From: Gammaproteobacteria bacterium
GTDB taxonomy: Bacteria; Pseudomonadota; Gammaproteobacteria; Pseudomonadales; UBA5518
Length of the DNA: 64,000 bases
Assembly: GCA_016718385.1 (NCBI GenBank)
Contig: JADKDK010000004.1
Span: 248,001 to 312,000, forward strand
Reading direction: 5' to 3'
Below, piece by piece: positions 18,571 through 26,892 of the stretch. Position numbers and translations under genes: made by a program. The notes below the pieces were generated by a model. That model was not told the origin of the DNA, made no database searches, and was given only the letters and a program-made list of their open reading frames with translations. Numbering within the stretch: the first letter of the stretch is position 1; every line of letters starts with the position of its first letter.

Positions 18571-20961
18571 CTACTGCGCCTGCTTCACTGCCGCCTGGGC
18601 ATTCGGCTGGGCGGCGCGAACTTCCACGCCCAGCTTCGGTATGTGCCCGTTGAACTTCGACCCGGCCTCGGCGCCGACGGCCTCGACCACGGGCGTACCG
18701 AGGTCGATGCCGACGTCGGCTGTCTCGTCCGCGGAGAAGATCCCGCCCTGGGTGTGCTCGATCCGTCCCTCGGCGACCTTCTCACCGTTGACGTAGAGCG
18801 TGCCGATACCGCCCTTGCCCGGCCCGCCGCCGTCGTAGGCAAAGTCGAATTTCAGCGTCGCCTTGCCCGGCGCCAGCGGCTTGCTGGCCGCGATGCTGGT
18901 CTGCTCCAGGCCCAGGAAGTTGTAGTCATAGGCCGGCACGCCGTCCTTGACGTACAGCGACCAGCCGCCGAAGCGGCCGCCCTGCGCCAGGATGGTGCCG
19001 TTGGCGCCGCCCTGCGGCACGTCCACTTCCGCCGTGATGGTCTTGGAACGGTTCTTCACGTTGACGAACACGCTCTCCATCATGCCGGTCATCCCTTCGG
19101 CCAGCGTCATCGACGTGCGTCCGCCCATCAGGTCGGGGCGGCCCACCAGGGCGGCGTCGAGCCGTTCGAATACGCGATCGTCCATGGGCAGCACGTGGTA
19201 CTTCGCGGCTTGATCGAGGAACACGGCCTGGAGCTCCGCCAGCTTCTGCGGATTCTTCGCCGCGAGGTCGTTCGCCAGGCTGAAATCCGCGCGAGCGTCG
19301 TACAACTCCCACGCGGAATTGTCCTCGAGCGTCCGGCGCGGTTTGGGCTCCCACGGTGCGCGGTGAATCGTGCGGGCGAACCAGCCCTCGTGGTAGATGG
19401 CGCGGTTGCCGGCTATCTCGAAGTACTGCGTCGTGTGACGTTCCTTCGCCCTGGCGTCGCCGAAGGTGTAGACGAGGCTGGTGCCTTCCATCGGGATCTG
19501 CGGCGTGCCGTTGACCACCCTGGGCTCCGGCAGGCCGATTGCCTCGAGGATGGTCGGGGCGACGTCGATCACGTGGCCGAACTGCGTGCGGATCCCGTTC
19601 CTGTCCTTGATGCCCTTCGGCCAGTGCACGACCATGCCGTTGCGCGTGCCGCCGAAGTCCGAGGGCACCTGCTTCATCCAGCCGAACGGCGCATCGAGCG
19701 CGACCGCCCAGCCGGAAGCCATGTGCGGGTAGGTTTCGGGCCCGCCCCACTGGTCGATCTTCTGCAGCATGTCCGCGACTTTTTCCTGCACGCCGTTGAA
19801 GTACGTGTACTCGTTGAACATGCCGTTCGTGCCGCCTTCGCCGCTGGTGCCGTTGTCACCGGCGATGTAGAAGACGAGCGTATTGTCGGCCTGGCCGACG
19901 TCGTCGAAGGCCCCGAGCATGCGGCCGATCTCGTGATCGGTGTATTCCGCGAACGCGGCGAATACCTCGGCCTGGCGCGTGAACAAGCGCTTCTCGTCGG
20001 CCGAGAGCGTGTCCCAATCCCTGATCGCGGGCGGCTTCGGCGCGAGCTCGGTGCCCGGCGGCACGACGCCCAGCTCGATCTGCCGTGCCAGCGACTCTTC
20101 ACGCAGCTTGTCCCAGCCCTGGTCGAACTTGCCCTTCCAGCGCGCGATCCACTCCTTCGGCACGTGGTGCGGGGCATGCGTGGCGCCCGGTGCGAAGTAG
20201 ACGAAGGCCGGCTTCTGCGGCGTGAGGGCCTTCTGGTACTTGATCCAGGCCACGGCCTGGTCGGTCATGTCGGCCATGAAGTGGTAGTTCGGATCGTGGG
20301 GCAACTCGACCGGGGCCGTGCCGTCGTAAAGGTAGGGCGCCCACTGGTTGGTCTCGCCGCCGATGAATCCGTAGAACTTGTCGAAGCCCTGGCGGGTCGG
20401 CCAGCGGTCGAAAGGGCCGGCAACGCTGGCTTCCCAGGCCGCGGTTTCGTGCCACTTGCCGAAAGCCGCCGTGCTGTAGCCGTTGAGCCGCAGCATTTCG
20501 GCCAGCGGCGCCGTGGCGTTGGGGATCTGCCCGGTGGAGCCCGGCATGCCGGTAGCCATCTCGGTGATGAAGCCCATGTTTACCGTGTGGTGGTTGCGCC
20601 CGGACTTGAGCGCCGCACGGGTCGGCGAACACAGCGCCGTGGTGTGGAAGTTGTTGTAGCGCAGGCCGCCCTGGGCCAGGCTGTCCAGCGTTGGCATAGA
20701 GACCGGCCCGCCGAAGGCGGTCGGCACGCCGAAACCCATGTCGTCGATCAGCACGATCACGACGTTCGGCGCCCCTGCGGGCGCCTTGACCTCGAAACGG
20801 GGCGGAGCCTTCACGTTGCGCACATCGACTTCGGTGTAGGTCGGGCGTTGCGGCTCCGGTATCGGCAGGATCGTGCGGTCGAGTTCGGCTGCAAACGCCT
20901 GTGAACCGAGGCATGCTGCCGCACACCAACCGAGTGCCGCGCGAAACAGTGATCTGGCCAT
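18571..20961 (-). CDS. Arylsulfatase, periplasmic, formylglycine-dependent
   Basis: A 796-residue type I sulfatase. The formylglycine motif C-x-P-x-R is in ALCSPTRAALKSGR (Cys111), and the metal-binding aspartates in VIVLIDDMGFG (Asp73/74). GKWHETAAWE and the GDNGTSGEGG block supply further active-site residues. A signal peptide (LGWCAAACLGSQAFA) places it in the periplasm. The C-terminal domain (about 600-796) is beta-rich, with the motif VGIDLGTPVVE also seen in a sulfatase remnant elsewhere in the window. It hydrolyses sulfate esters; the substrate is unknown. Divergent from an outer-membrane protein gene across about 200 bp, implying shared control. Confidence 0.92.
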   Translation of the reverse strand: MARSLFRAALGWCAAACLGSQAFAAELDRTILPIPEPQRPTYTEVDVRNVKAPPRFEVKAPAGAPNVVIVLIDDMGFGVPTAFGGPVSMPTLDSLAQGGLRYNNFHTTALCSPTRAALKSGRNHHTVNMGFITEMATGMPGSTGQIPNATAPLAEMLRLNGYSTAAFGKWHETAAWEASVAGPFDRWPTRQGFDKFYGFIGGETNQWAPYLYDGTAPVELPHDPNYHFMADMTDQAVAWIKYQKALTPQKPAFVYFAPGATHAPHHVPKEWIARWKGKFDQGWDKLREESLARQIELGVVPPGTELAPKPPAIRDWDTLSADEKRLFTRQAEVFAAFAEYTDHEIGRMLGAFDDVGQADNTLVFYIAGDNGTSGEGGTNGMFNEYTYFNGVQEKVADMLQKIDQWGGPETYPHMASGWAVALDAPFGWMKQVPSDFGGTRNGMVVHWPKGIKDRNGIRTQFGHVIDVAPTILEAIGLPEPRVVNGTPQIPMEGTSLVYTFGDARAKERHTTQYFEIAGNRAIYHEGWFARTIHRAPWEPKPRRTLEDNSAWELYDARADFSLANDLAAKNPQKLAELQAVFLDQAAKYHVLPMDDRVFERLDAALVGRPDLMGGRTSMTLAEGMTGMMESVFVNVKNRSKTITAEVDVPQGGANGTILAQGGRFGGWSLYVKDGVPAYDYNFLGLEQTSIAASKPLAPGKATLKFDFAYDGGGPGKGGIGTLYVNGEKVAEGRIEHTQGGIFSADETADVGIDLGTPVVEAVGAEAGSKFNGHIPKLGVEVRAAQPNAQAAVKQAQ

Positions 20962-21067
20962 CTGCTGGTCTCCGGAGTTTGTGTTGCCCGTTGTTTCGTG
21001 TCACCGGGGCACATGCCCCCGTGACCGTGACCCGACGGGCTGCTAGATTAACGCCATTGGCGATCGG

Positions 21068-21087
21068 AAACTTCACATTTCGGGCGC
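21068..21087 (+). promoter_or_regulatory. Conserved 20-bp element in sulfatase/OMP divergent promoter region
   Basis: The sequence AAACTTCACATTTCGGGCGC lies between the divergent sulfatase and outer-membrane protein genes. It recurs with one mismatch at 29501-29520, upstream of the sulfatase remnant and the AraC gene. A regulator binding site or conserved promoter element is the likely explanation. Confidence 0.45.
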
Positions 21088-21159
21088 AAGCAGCGCCGGT
21101 GGTCCGTATCGCCTTCATGCAGCCCAGGTTGCCCCCGAACATCAGCAAGGAGATTTCAC

Positions 21160-21882
21160 ATGCGCAAGCTACTCACCGCGGCCACTGCGGCATTCGCCCT
21201 GCAGGCCGCCGCTCCCGCAGCAATGGCAGCCGAGAGCGGTTTCACCGTCACGCCCTACCTGTGGGCCGTCGGCATCGACGGCGACATCCAGGCCCGGGGC
21301 ACCGATGCCAACGTCTCGATGGACTTCCAGGACGTGGTCGACAACCTCGACATGGCCGGCTCGGTGCTGCTCGAGGCCAACGTGGGCGACTGGGTCAGCT
21401 ACGCGATGGTGGATTACCTGGCCCTCGACACCGGTGATGTCGATACCCGCTTCCCGGGCCGCGACGCCGATCTCGAGCTCGACAGCACCCTGGCCACCGT
21501 GGCCACCGGTTACCGCGTTCACATGAGCGAGCGCTCGACCATCGACGTGCAGATCGGCATCCGCTACGCGCAGATGGACACCCAGGTCTCGATCGAGGGC
21601 GTCGGGCAACGCGATGCGGACAACACCATCTATGACGGCATTCTCGCGCTTCGTCCGCGCCTCGCGCTCTCGAAGAACTGGTGGTTCAGCCCGACCATGT
21701 CGATCGGCGCCGGCGACTCGGACCTGACCTGGGAACTGTCGCCGCAGTTCGTCTACGACTGCGCCTGTGGATGGGATGTCCGCCTGGGTTACCGCAACCT
21801 GAATTACGATTTTGAAAAGGGTAGCGACTCGCTGGACCTCACCATCAAGGGTCCCGTGATCGGCGTCGGCTTCTCCTTCTGA
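21160..21882 (+). CDS. Outer-membrane beta-barrel protein, copy 1
   Basis: A 240-residue secreted protein with a signal peptide ending near PAAMA, then GFTVTPYLWAVGIDGDIQAR and a regular alternation of barrel strands ending VIGVGFSF. The terminal Phe is the usual outer-membrane insertion signal. A good ribosome site (AAGGAG) precedes the ATG. It is very similar along its full length to the protein at 49655-50377, and both sit beside a sulfatase gene. No characterised family is recognised; a small porin or structural barrel is likely. Confidence 0.8.
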   Translation: MRKLLTAATAAFALQAAAPAAMAAESGFTVTPYLWAVGIDGDIQARGTDANVSMDFQDVVDNLDMAGSVLLEANVGDWVSYAMVDYLALDTGDVDTRFPGRDADLELDSTLATVATGYRVHMSERSTIDVQIGIRYAQMDTQVSIEGVGQRDADNTIYDGILALRPRLALSKNWWFSPTMSIGAGDSDLTWELSPQFVYDCACGWDVRLGYRNLNYDFEKGSDSLDLTIKGPVIGVGFSF

Positions 21883-21885
21883 CGC

Positions 21886-22010
21886 GGGTCCGCATTCATG
21901 CGGGCAGCGTCGTGGTTCCGCATTCATGCGGGCCCCCGTGGGTCCGCATTCATGCGGACATTGTCCGGCTGAAGCCGGACCTACGGTGTGATGTCCGCAT
22001 GAATGCGAAC
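21886..22010. repeat. Cluster of short palindromic repeats (TCCGCATTCATGCGGA type)
   Basis: Three direct copies of a unit containing TCCGCATTCATGCGG and one inverted copy (TCCGCATGAATGCGAAC) are packed behind the outer-membrane gene, together with a separate palindrome TCCGGCTGAAGCCGGA at 21963-21978. Each core is self-complementary. They resemble REP-type extragenic palindromes. A related array follows another gene at 57407. Confidence 0.8.
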
Positions 22011-22034
22011 CCACGGGGGCAGAGGCACTGATGG

Positions 22035-23126
22035 ATGATCGCTGACACCCGGCGCGAGATCGGCATCCTGTCCCGCATTGCGGCCGGGCTGCTTGTCATG
22101 CTGGCCATTGCCGGATGCATGCACGTGGGACCGAACACGGTGGAGGTGGATCGTTTCGACTACAGCACGGCCATCGCCGAATCGTGGAAGCAGCAGACGC
22201 TGCTCAACATCGTCAAGCTGCGTTACGCGGACCTGCCGGTGTTCGTCGACGTGGCCTCCGTCGTCAGCGGCTACTCGCTCGAAACCAGCACGAGCGCCAT
22301 GGGACAGCTTGCCTCCTCGAGTGCCTTGCAGGGCAATACCCTGGCGATAGGCGGGGCCGGGCGCTTTACCGACCGGCCCACCATCACCTACGTGCCGATG
22401 ACCGGCGAGAAGTTCCTGCGCGGACTGCTGACGCCGATCGATCCGAAGAACATCTTCTTCATGATCCAGGCAGGCTACCCGGCCGATTTCATCCTGGCGC
22501 TGGCGGTGGAGTCGATCAACGGCGTACGCAATCGCTCGGCCAGCATCGCCGGCGTCAGGGCCGCCGACCAGGACTTCGTGCGCGTGCTGGATTCGCTGAG
22601 CGAATTGCAGGCGGTGGGCGGGTTCGGGATGCGCGTGGAGCAGGACGAGGCGAAGAACCAGACCGGCGTGCTGTTCTTCCGGCGTGATGACCTGCCCGCG
22701 GACATCGTGGAAACGGCGGCCAATATCCGGCGACTGTTGAAGTTGCCGGAGGATCAGCAGAAATTCGTGCTCCGGTACTCACCGGTGCGCGGCGGCGAGG
22801 ACGAACTGTCGGTCAACAGCCGTTCGATGTTGCAGATCATGTCGGCCTTTGCGAGCTACGTGCAGGTCCCCGAGGCGCACCTGCGGGACCACAGTGCGGC
22901 CGTCTTCCCCGAGGACGTGACGACGAAAGGCCGGATACAGGTGCACAGCGGGAAAGACCGGCCGTCGCATGCGTACACGGCCGTGCAGTACCGCGAGCAC
23001 TGGTACTGGATCGACGATGACGATCTGCGCACCAAGCGGGCGCTCTCGGCCATCGTCTTTTTCTTCACGCTGGCGGAAACCGGAGAGCCAGGGGCGCTAC
23101 CCCTGATCACCATCCCGGCCCAATAG
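22035..23126 (+). CDS. Predicted lipoprotein of unknown function
   Basis: A 363-residue protein not recognised from any named family. The N-terminus has a hydrophobic segment ending in a lipobox (LAIAGC, Cys28), so it is probably a lipoprotein. The mature part begins PNTVEVDRFDYSTAIAESWK and contains NIVKLRYADLPVFVDVASVV, a pattern I have seen only in uncharacterised proteobacterial proteins. The C-terminal part has WYWIDDDDLRTKRALSAIVF and ends VITIPAQ-like. It follows the palindromic repeat cluster and is probably transcribed alone. Confidence 0.7.
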   Translation: MIADTRREIGILSRIAAGLLVMLAIAGCMHVGPNTVEVDRFDYSTAIAESWKQQTLLNIVKLRYADLPVFVDVASVVSGYSLETSTSAMGQLASSSALQGNTLAIGGAGRFTDRPTITYVPMTGEKFLRGLLTPIDPKNIFFMIQAGYPADFILALAVESINGVRNRSASIAGVRAADQDFVRVLDSLSELQAVGGFGMRVEQDEAKNQTGVLFFRRDDLPADIVETAANIRRLLKLPEDQQKFVLRYSPVRGGEDELSVNSRSMLQIMSAFASYVQVPEAHLRDHSAAVFPEDVTTKGRIQVHSGKDRPSHAYTAVQYREHWYWIDDDDLRTKRALSAIVFFFTLAETGEPGALPLITIPAQ

Positions 23127-23252
23127 TCGGGAGGAGAAATTTGGCGTGATTTCCGGCGTTGAACGCCGTTGCCCGGTACCTCAAGATCAGCATCGCGCTG
23201 CAAGTCGATGCGAAGCACAGCGCATCCGTCACCGAATCAACCAGGGAGTCCC

Positions 23253-23516
23253 ATGAATACCTCGCTCAAGCAGCTACTGGCCGCCGTTGTCACCGCCACT
23301 GCACTCGTTACAGCACCGGCGACGAACGCCGCGAAGGACACCGGTCCCGCCACCATGGTGACGGTTTACATCAACGCACACGGCGGTTCCTCGATCGCAA
23401 AGAAAATCAATGAGATGCACAAGACCATGGAAGCGCAGGGCTGGCGCTTTGCCGACATGGAGATCCACACCGAGAATGCCGATACAGAAGGAGTGTGGAT
23501 CACCTACGTGAAGTGA
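23253..23516 (+). CDS. Small exported protein of unknown function
   Basis: An 87-residue protein with a signal peptide (LLAAVVTATALVTAPATNA) and a mature domain of about 60 residues (TMVTVYINAHGGSSIAKKIN onward) that looks like a compact alpha/beta fold. I used the ATG at 23253, preceded by GGGAG; the frame is open further upstream without a signal sequence. No family recognised. Confidence 0.65.
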   Translation: MNTSLKQLLAAVVTATALVTAPATNAAKDTGPATMVTVYINAHGGSSIAKKINEMHKTMEAQGWRFADMEIHTENADTEGVWITYVK

Positions 23517-23596
23517 TCCGGGTCACCGGGAGACGGCTACGGAGCTCGATGCCACCCGCCGCGACGTGACGCGCGTGGCAGATAGCCGCCCGGTGT

Positions 23597-23640
23597 GCGG
23601 ACCCGCATGCCGGATGATGCGGGAGAGGCGTGATCAGCGA
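23597..23640. repeat. Palindromic repeat (CCCGCATGCCGG type), copy 1
   Basis: Contains CCCGCAT...ATGCGGG as an inverted repeat followed by GAGAGGCGTGATCAGCGA. The same composite sequence recurs at 51566-51622 with an extra GGTGATGC unit, so it is a dispersed extragenic element. Confidence 0.65.
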
Positions 23641-23664
23641 TGATTGCACCCTGCCGCGATTCGT

Positions 23665-24048
23665 CTAAGTGGATCTGATATTCGCTCCATAGCGAGCAAG
23701 CTTGCTATCGGCTGTCAAAAGAATCATCGGCTCTTGCCAGCTCTGCGCGATCAGCAAGCGATCGAACGGGTCCTTGTGATCGTCGAATACAGGTAGCGCG
23801 GTCAAATGCAGAATGTGTTCCTGCTTGATATCGAGCCAATGAAACCCCGTTCTTTCGATATGCTCGCAAAATAATGACAGATCGATTTGCAGCTTGCCCA
23901 GGCCGCATTTGATCGCCATCTCCCACAGGCTCGCGCGGCTGACAAAAACGGCGGTGGCCGTTTGCACGAGGGCTTGCGTAGTCTCGGTGATGGCCTCCGG
24001 CTTGATGAGCCACCAAATCGCAATCTGTGTATCGAGCAGTATTCTCAC
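23665..24048 (-). CDS. PIN-domain toxin, VapC type
   Basis: A PIN-domain ribonuclease of about 127 residues, the toxin of a VapBC-like pair. The first acidic residue is in ILLDTQIAIWW, with others in SRASLWEMAIK and DDHKDPFDRLLIAQS, followed by LTADSKLARYG; this arrangement matches the four-acid PIN active site. I chose the GTG at 24048, 16 bp after the antitoxin stop and directly before the conserved first strand; in-frame ATG codons further upstream lie inside the antitoxin gene. VapC toxins cleave tRNA or rRNA, but the target is not known here. Confidence 0.85.
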   Translation of the reverse strand: MRILLDTQIAIWWLIKPEAITETTQALVQTATAVFVSRASLWEMAIKCGLGKLQIDLSLFCEHIERTGFHWLDIKQEHILHLTALPVFDDHKDPFDRLLIAQSWQEPMILLTADSKLARYGANIRST

Positions 24049-24064
24049 GACGTCTGACGCCTGC

Positions 24065-24292
24065 TCATGACTCGAAGAGTCCCTGGATTTCCGCATCGAA
24101 ATCGTCGGCAATCCAGTAGCCTTTCTTGGCGAGATTACCGGGCGCGGCGATTTTGTTTGGCGTTTCTTCCCACGCGATCAATTTCGCGACAGGATGACCG
24201 GCGCGCGCGATGATTATCTCTTCGCCGTTCTGCACTTGTTCGAGCAGTTTGGAGAAATGTGTCTTGGCTTCGTGAATATTGACGGTCGTCAT
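24065..24292 (-). CDS. Phd/YefM-type antitoxin
   Basis: A 75-residue Phd/YefM family antitoxin. The N-terminal DNA-binding part reads VNIHEAKTHFSKLLEQVQNG followed by EEIIIARAGHPVAKLIAW, the family signature. The C-terminal tail (DDFDAEIQGLFES) would bind and block the PIN toxin encoded immediately downstream on the same strand. Such pairs repress their own promoter. Confidence 0.88.
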   Translation of the reverse strand: MTTVNIHEAKTHFSKLLEQVQNGEEIIIARAGHPVAKLIAWEETPNKIAAPGNLAKKGYWIADDFDAEIQGLFES

Positions 24293-24347
24293 CCCGGCAC
24301 CTCGTTGTGAGGCTGCATCTTAGTCCGGCATAGACTAACCGGCAAGC

Positions 24348-24551
24348 CTGCGCTACAAGCAGGACGTCAAGTTCAGGGTCGAGAGCTACCCGGTTTCGAG
24401 CGATATCTTTGCGCTGATAGTGAAGACCGACCCGGACAAGTGTACCGATCACGAGGGACTGAGCCTGGCCGGGGAAATCGGGTCACGCTTCAGGGAATTG
24501 CCCGAAGTCGAGGATGTGATCGGCCCGCAGGCGGTCATCATCCTCAGTTAA
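24348..24551 (+). pseudogene. Remnant of an RND/MMPL exporter
   Basis: An open stretch with no start codon reads LRYKQDVKFRVESYPVSSDI, then FALIVKTDPDKC and RFRELPEVEDVIG before a stop. This matches the start of the second periplasmic domain of RND/MMPL exporters (compare HYRISGDQFAVITATG and LQQLPEVIAV in the intact exporter at the window start). A stop codon precedes it in frame and the membrane parts are missing, so it is a fragment of a different exporter gene. Confidence 0.7.
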
Positions 24552-24572
24552 CCGACCTTCCGTTGGGTGGCC

Positions 24573-24768
24573 GGTTTGCCGATCATCAGGCTGAACCTTC
24601 GTTCGCTTACAGATCCTCCTCCACCAGCGCATCGATGCGCCCGGCCTTGACCGCTGCCACCAGCGCCGTGTGGTCACGAATCGTCTCGCCGGCGTATGCC
24701 AGCGCGAATTCTCCCAGGGCCAGGTCGAATGCCTCCGATTTGCCGAGATAGCCGCTGATCATTCCGTC
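24573..24768 (-). pseudogene. Duplicated 3' end of a DUF2252 gene
   Basis: About 195 bp that closely match (roughly 88-90% by eye) the 3' end and downstream flank of the intact DUF2252 gene at 26698-26892. The coding part runs from the stop at 24607 to about 24766 and corresponds to the last 50 or so codons (GYLGKSEAFDLALGEFALAY-like). The match ends abruptly at 24768, where the repeat-protein gene flank begins. Both copies have the same orientation, so they bracket the three genes between them as a direct repeat. Confidence 0.8.
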
Positions 24769-24779
24769 CAGAAGGTGAG

Positions 24780-25148
24780 TCAGCGGCGAACGGAACGCCG
24801 GGCGACCCCGCCCACGTTGCCGGCCACGCCGGGCTGGTTCAGGCCCGGATCCACGACCCCGACACCCGGAGCGCCCACGCCCACGTTCCCTGCGCGGCCG
24901 GGCTGGTTGATGCCAGGGTCCACGACCCCGACGCCCGGAGCGCCCACGCTCACATTACCCGCGCGGCCGGGCTGGTTGATGCCGGGGTCCACGACCCCGA
25001 CGCCCGGAGCGCCCACGCCGCGAGTGACTCCCGGCCCCGGCGCGCCGACACCGATGCCCGGGTCGACTGCAGCGGCCGTGCTGGCCAGGCCCATGATCAG
25101 GGCCCCCAGCGCAATCGCGCCTGTCCACTGCTGAAAATGAATCTTCAT
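24780..25148 (-). CDS. Secreted Gly/Pro-rich tandem-repeat protein
   Basis: A 122-residue protein with a signal peptide (AIALGALIMGLASTAAA) and a mature region built almost entirely of three 23-residue repeats (unit VGAPGVGVVDPGINQPGRAG plus a short linker), preceded by a partial unit. The DNA shows the matching 69-bp tandem repeat. It ends in a basic tail (VARRSVRR). The ATG at 25148 precedes the signal peptide. No function is known; the low complexity suggests an extracellular or wall-associated filler or adhesive role, which is speculative. Confidence 0.65.
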   Translation of the reverse strand: MKIHFQQWTGAIALGALIMGLASTAAAVDPGIGVGAPGPGVTRGVGAPGVGVVDPGINQPGRAGNVSVGAPGVGVVDPGINQPGRAGNVGVGAPGVGVVDPGLNQPGVAGNVGGVARRSVRR

Positions 25149-25186
25149 CGGCTTCTTTCCTCTGAATGAATTGCTATCGACCTGGG

Positions 25187-25669
25187 CTACTGCACAACGT
25201 AGACGAGGTTGTTGCCCTGGAAGGCCGCGCGGTAGTAAACGCCGCCACAATTCTGGTACTCGACGCCGCTCCTGGTCGCCGGCGCGCAGCCGGCGGGCAG
25301 GGCATTGACGACGGTGCCGACCGCCGGTGCGCCTGCCGGGCGTGCTGCGGCGGCCTGCTGCTGTTGCGCGGTGGCCGCCTGTTGCTGCGCCGTTGCCGCC
25401 TGTTGCTGGGCTGTGGCCTGCTGCTGTTGCGCGGTAGCGGCCTGCTGCTGAGATGTGGCCGCCGTGTTTGCCGCCGCCGAGGCTGCCCGAACCGTGGTGC
25501 GCCGCGCCACGCCTGCCACCGATAGCGGCGTCAGGGGCGCACCCACGATGGCGTGGGCTTCAGGTACGAGTATCAAACCCAGCGATGCTTCGGGCGCGAC
25601 GTCTGCCAGGTAAAGCATCGGCAGCGCAGTCGCGACAACGAGTGCCTTCACGATCTTGATTCGCTCCAT
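25187..25669 (-). CDS. Exported Gln/Ala-rich repeat protein
   Basis: A 160-residue protein with an N-terminal hydrophobic leader, then a low-complexity block of about 45 residues made of repeated QQQAATA units, and a C-terminal globular part (GCAPATRSGVEYQNCGGVYY onward, ending NNLVYVVQ) with two cysteines that could form a disulfide. The C-terminal part resembles small uncharacterised proteins often encoded next to DUF2092 genes, as here (16-bp gap). Probably in an operon with the DUF2092 gene and the tandem-repeat protein. Confidence 0.7.
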   Translation of the reverse strand: MERIKIVKALVVATALPMLYLADVAPEASLGLILVPEAHAIVGAPLTPLSVAGVARRTTVRAASAAANTAATSQQQAATAQQQQATAQQQAATAQQQAATAQQQQAAAARPAGAPAVGTVVNALPAGCAPATRSGVEYQNCGGVYYRAAFQGNNLVYVVQ

Positions 25670-25685
25670 GGAGATATCCCTCGGC

Positions 25686-26447
25686 TCAGCGGGGAAGGAA
25701 GTCGACCTTCGTCGCGTCGGCCGGCGGTGTGAAGCCGAACGTTTGTGCGTCGAATGTCGGCTCCAGATTCCACCGGGTCACCGTGACCGCGAACTGCGGC
25801 GCGTTGACCACGTCGCGCGTGGTGATCACGAACCTGCGCGGCAGCGGCTGCTCACCCTCCTGGATCCAGATCTGCAAATCAACGAGCGGGGCGCGGAACG
25901 CGAGGTGGTCGCAGCGCACGCCCTCGATGACTGCCTTGCCGACCACGAAGCCGTCGGTGACCTCGTCCATAAGGATCTCGTAGGCTTTCTCGGCGATGAT
26001 GTCGCCGGCCGGCGCGACGATGTCGAGTTCCGTGCGCGCGAAGTCGAGCATGCCATCCAGCGTGTCGGGCGCTGCCACCTGGGAATAAATATTGTCTTGC
26101 GGGTTATACAGCGTCAGCGACTTCCCGTCGTAGATGAACACCTGGTCGACCAGGTCGCCAGTACGCTCGGCGCGCAGCTTGTTCGGTCTCTGCACCGACT
26201 GCCGGGCCGTGTGGTTGAACTCGATCTTCTGACCGGACTTCAGCACGATCTCGAGCGTATTGCGCGTATCGGCGCTGAAGTGCTGCTGGCTCGTGAGGAA
26301 GTCTGTCGAGGACTTGAGGAGCTGCTTTGCCTCGGCTGTGATGCCAGCGGGCTGGGCTTGCACCGCCACCGAGAGGCCCGCGAAGACAGCGATAGTGCAG
26401 CATCGTGACAGTGCCGCCGTCAGGTGTTTTCGAAGCGTCGATTTCAT
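25686..26447 (-). CDS. DUF2092 family exported protein
   Basis: A 253-residue DUF2092 protein. After a signal peptide (SRCCTIAVFAGLSVAVQAQ) the family pattern appears: LKSSTDFLTSQQHFSADTRN, RPNKLRAERTGD, FIYDGKSLTLYNPQDNIYSQ, and CDHLAFRAPLVDLQIWIQEG. These periplasmic proteins have a LolA-like fold and have been suggested to bind lipids; no activity is established. I used the ATG at 26447 just before the signal peptide. It is first of three same-strand genes, and a conserved 18-bp palindromic element lies about 140 bp upstream. Confidence 0.82.
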   Translation of the reverse strand: MKSTLRKHLTAALSRCCTIAVFAGLSVAVQAQPAGITAEAKQLLKSSTDFLTSQQHFSADTRNTLEIVLKSGQKIEFNHTARQSVQRPNKLRAERTGDLVDQVFIYDGKSLTLYNPQDNIYSQVAAPDTLDGMLDFARTELDIVAPAGDIIAEKAYEILMDEVTDGFVVGKAVIEGVRCDHLAFRAPLVDLQIWIQEGEQPLPRRFVITTRDVVNAPQFAVTVTRWNLEPTFDAQTFGFTPPADATKVDFLPR

Positions 26448-26586
26448 GGTGTGTTGTTCCTGTGTCAGATCGGATGCCGTACGCTTGATGGACATTGCCG
26501 GGAACCCTGGAAGTCATCGCTTTTTCCAGGCTTGCCCGGCCCCGCGTCATATCAGAGAAAGCTTACTTCGCATTATCAAATCGCGT

Positions 26587-26604
26587 CTATCGGAATTCCG
26601 CAGA
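26587..26604 (+). promoter_or_regulatory. 18-bp palindromic element upstream of DUF2092, copy 1
   Basis: CTATCGGAATTCCGCAGA, with a perfect CGGAATTCCG palindrome at its centre. The identical 18 bases occur on the other strand immediately upstream of the AraC regulator at 46489-47541, and a two-mismatch version lies upstream of the TonB receptor at 43981-46401. It is a candidate operator for that regulator. Confidence 0.5.
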
Positions 26605-26697
26605 ACGCGAAAAATGATGGTTCACGGGCTCGCGATGAACCAGCCAGCGGGCATGCCACCGTGATTCGACTTCCACGTCCAGTGCCGCCTCGCGCGT

Positions 26698-26892
26698 TGG
26701 TCTGCCGATCTTCAGCCTGAACCTCGTCCGCTTACAGATCCTCCTCCACCAGCGCCTCGATGCGCCCGGCCTTTACCGCTGCCACCAGCGCCGCGTGGTC
26801 GCGAATCGTCTGGTCGGCGTATGCCAGCGCGAACTCGCCCATGGCCAGGTCGAATGCATCCGATTTGCCGAGATAGCCGCTGATCATTGCCG
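26698..26892. repeat. Direct-repeat partner of 24573-24768
   Basis: The 3' end of the intact DUF2252 gene and its downstream flank, duplicated in the same orientation about 2.1 kb away. The region between the copies holds the three small exported-protein genes. Confidence 0.75.
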
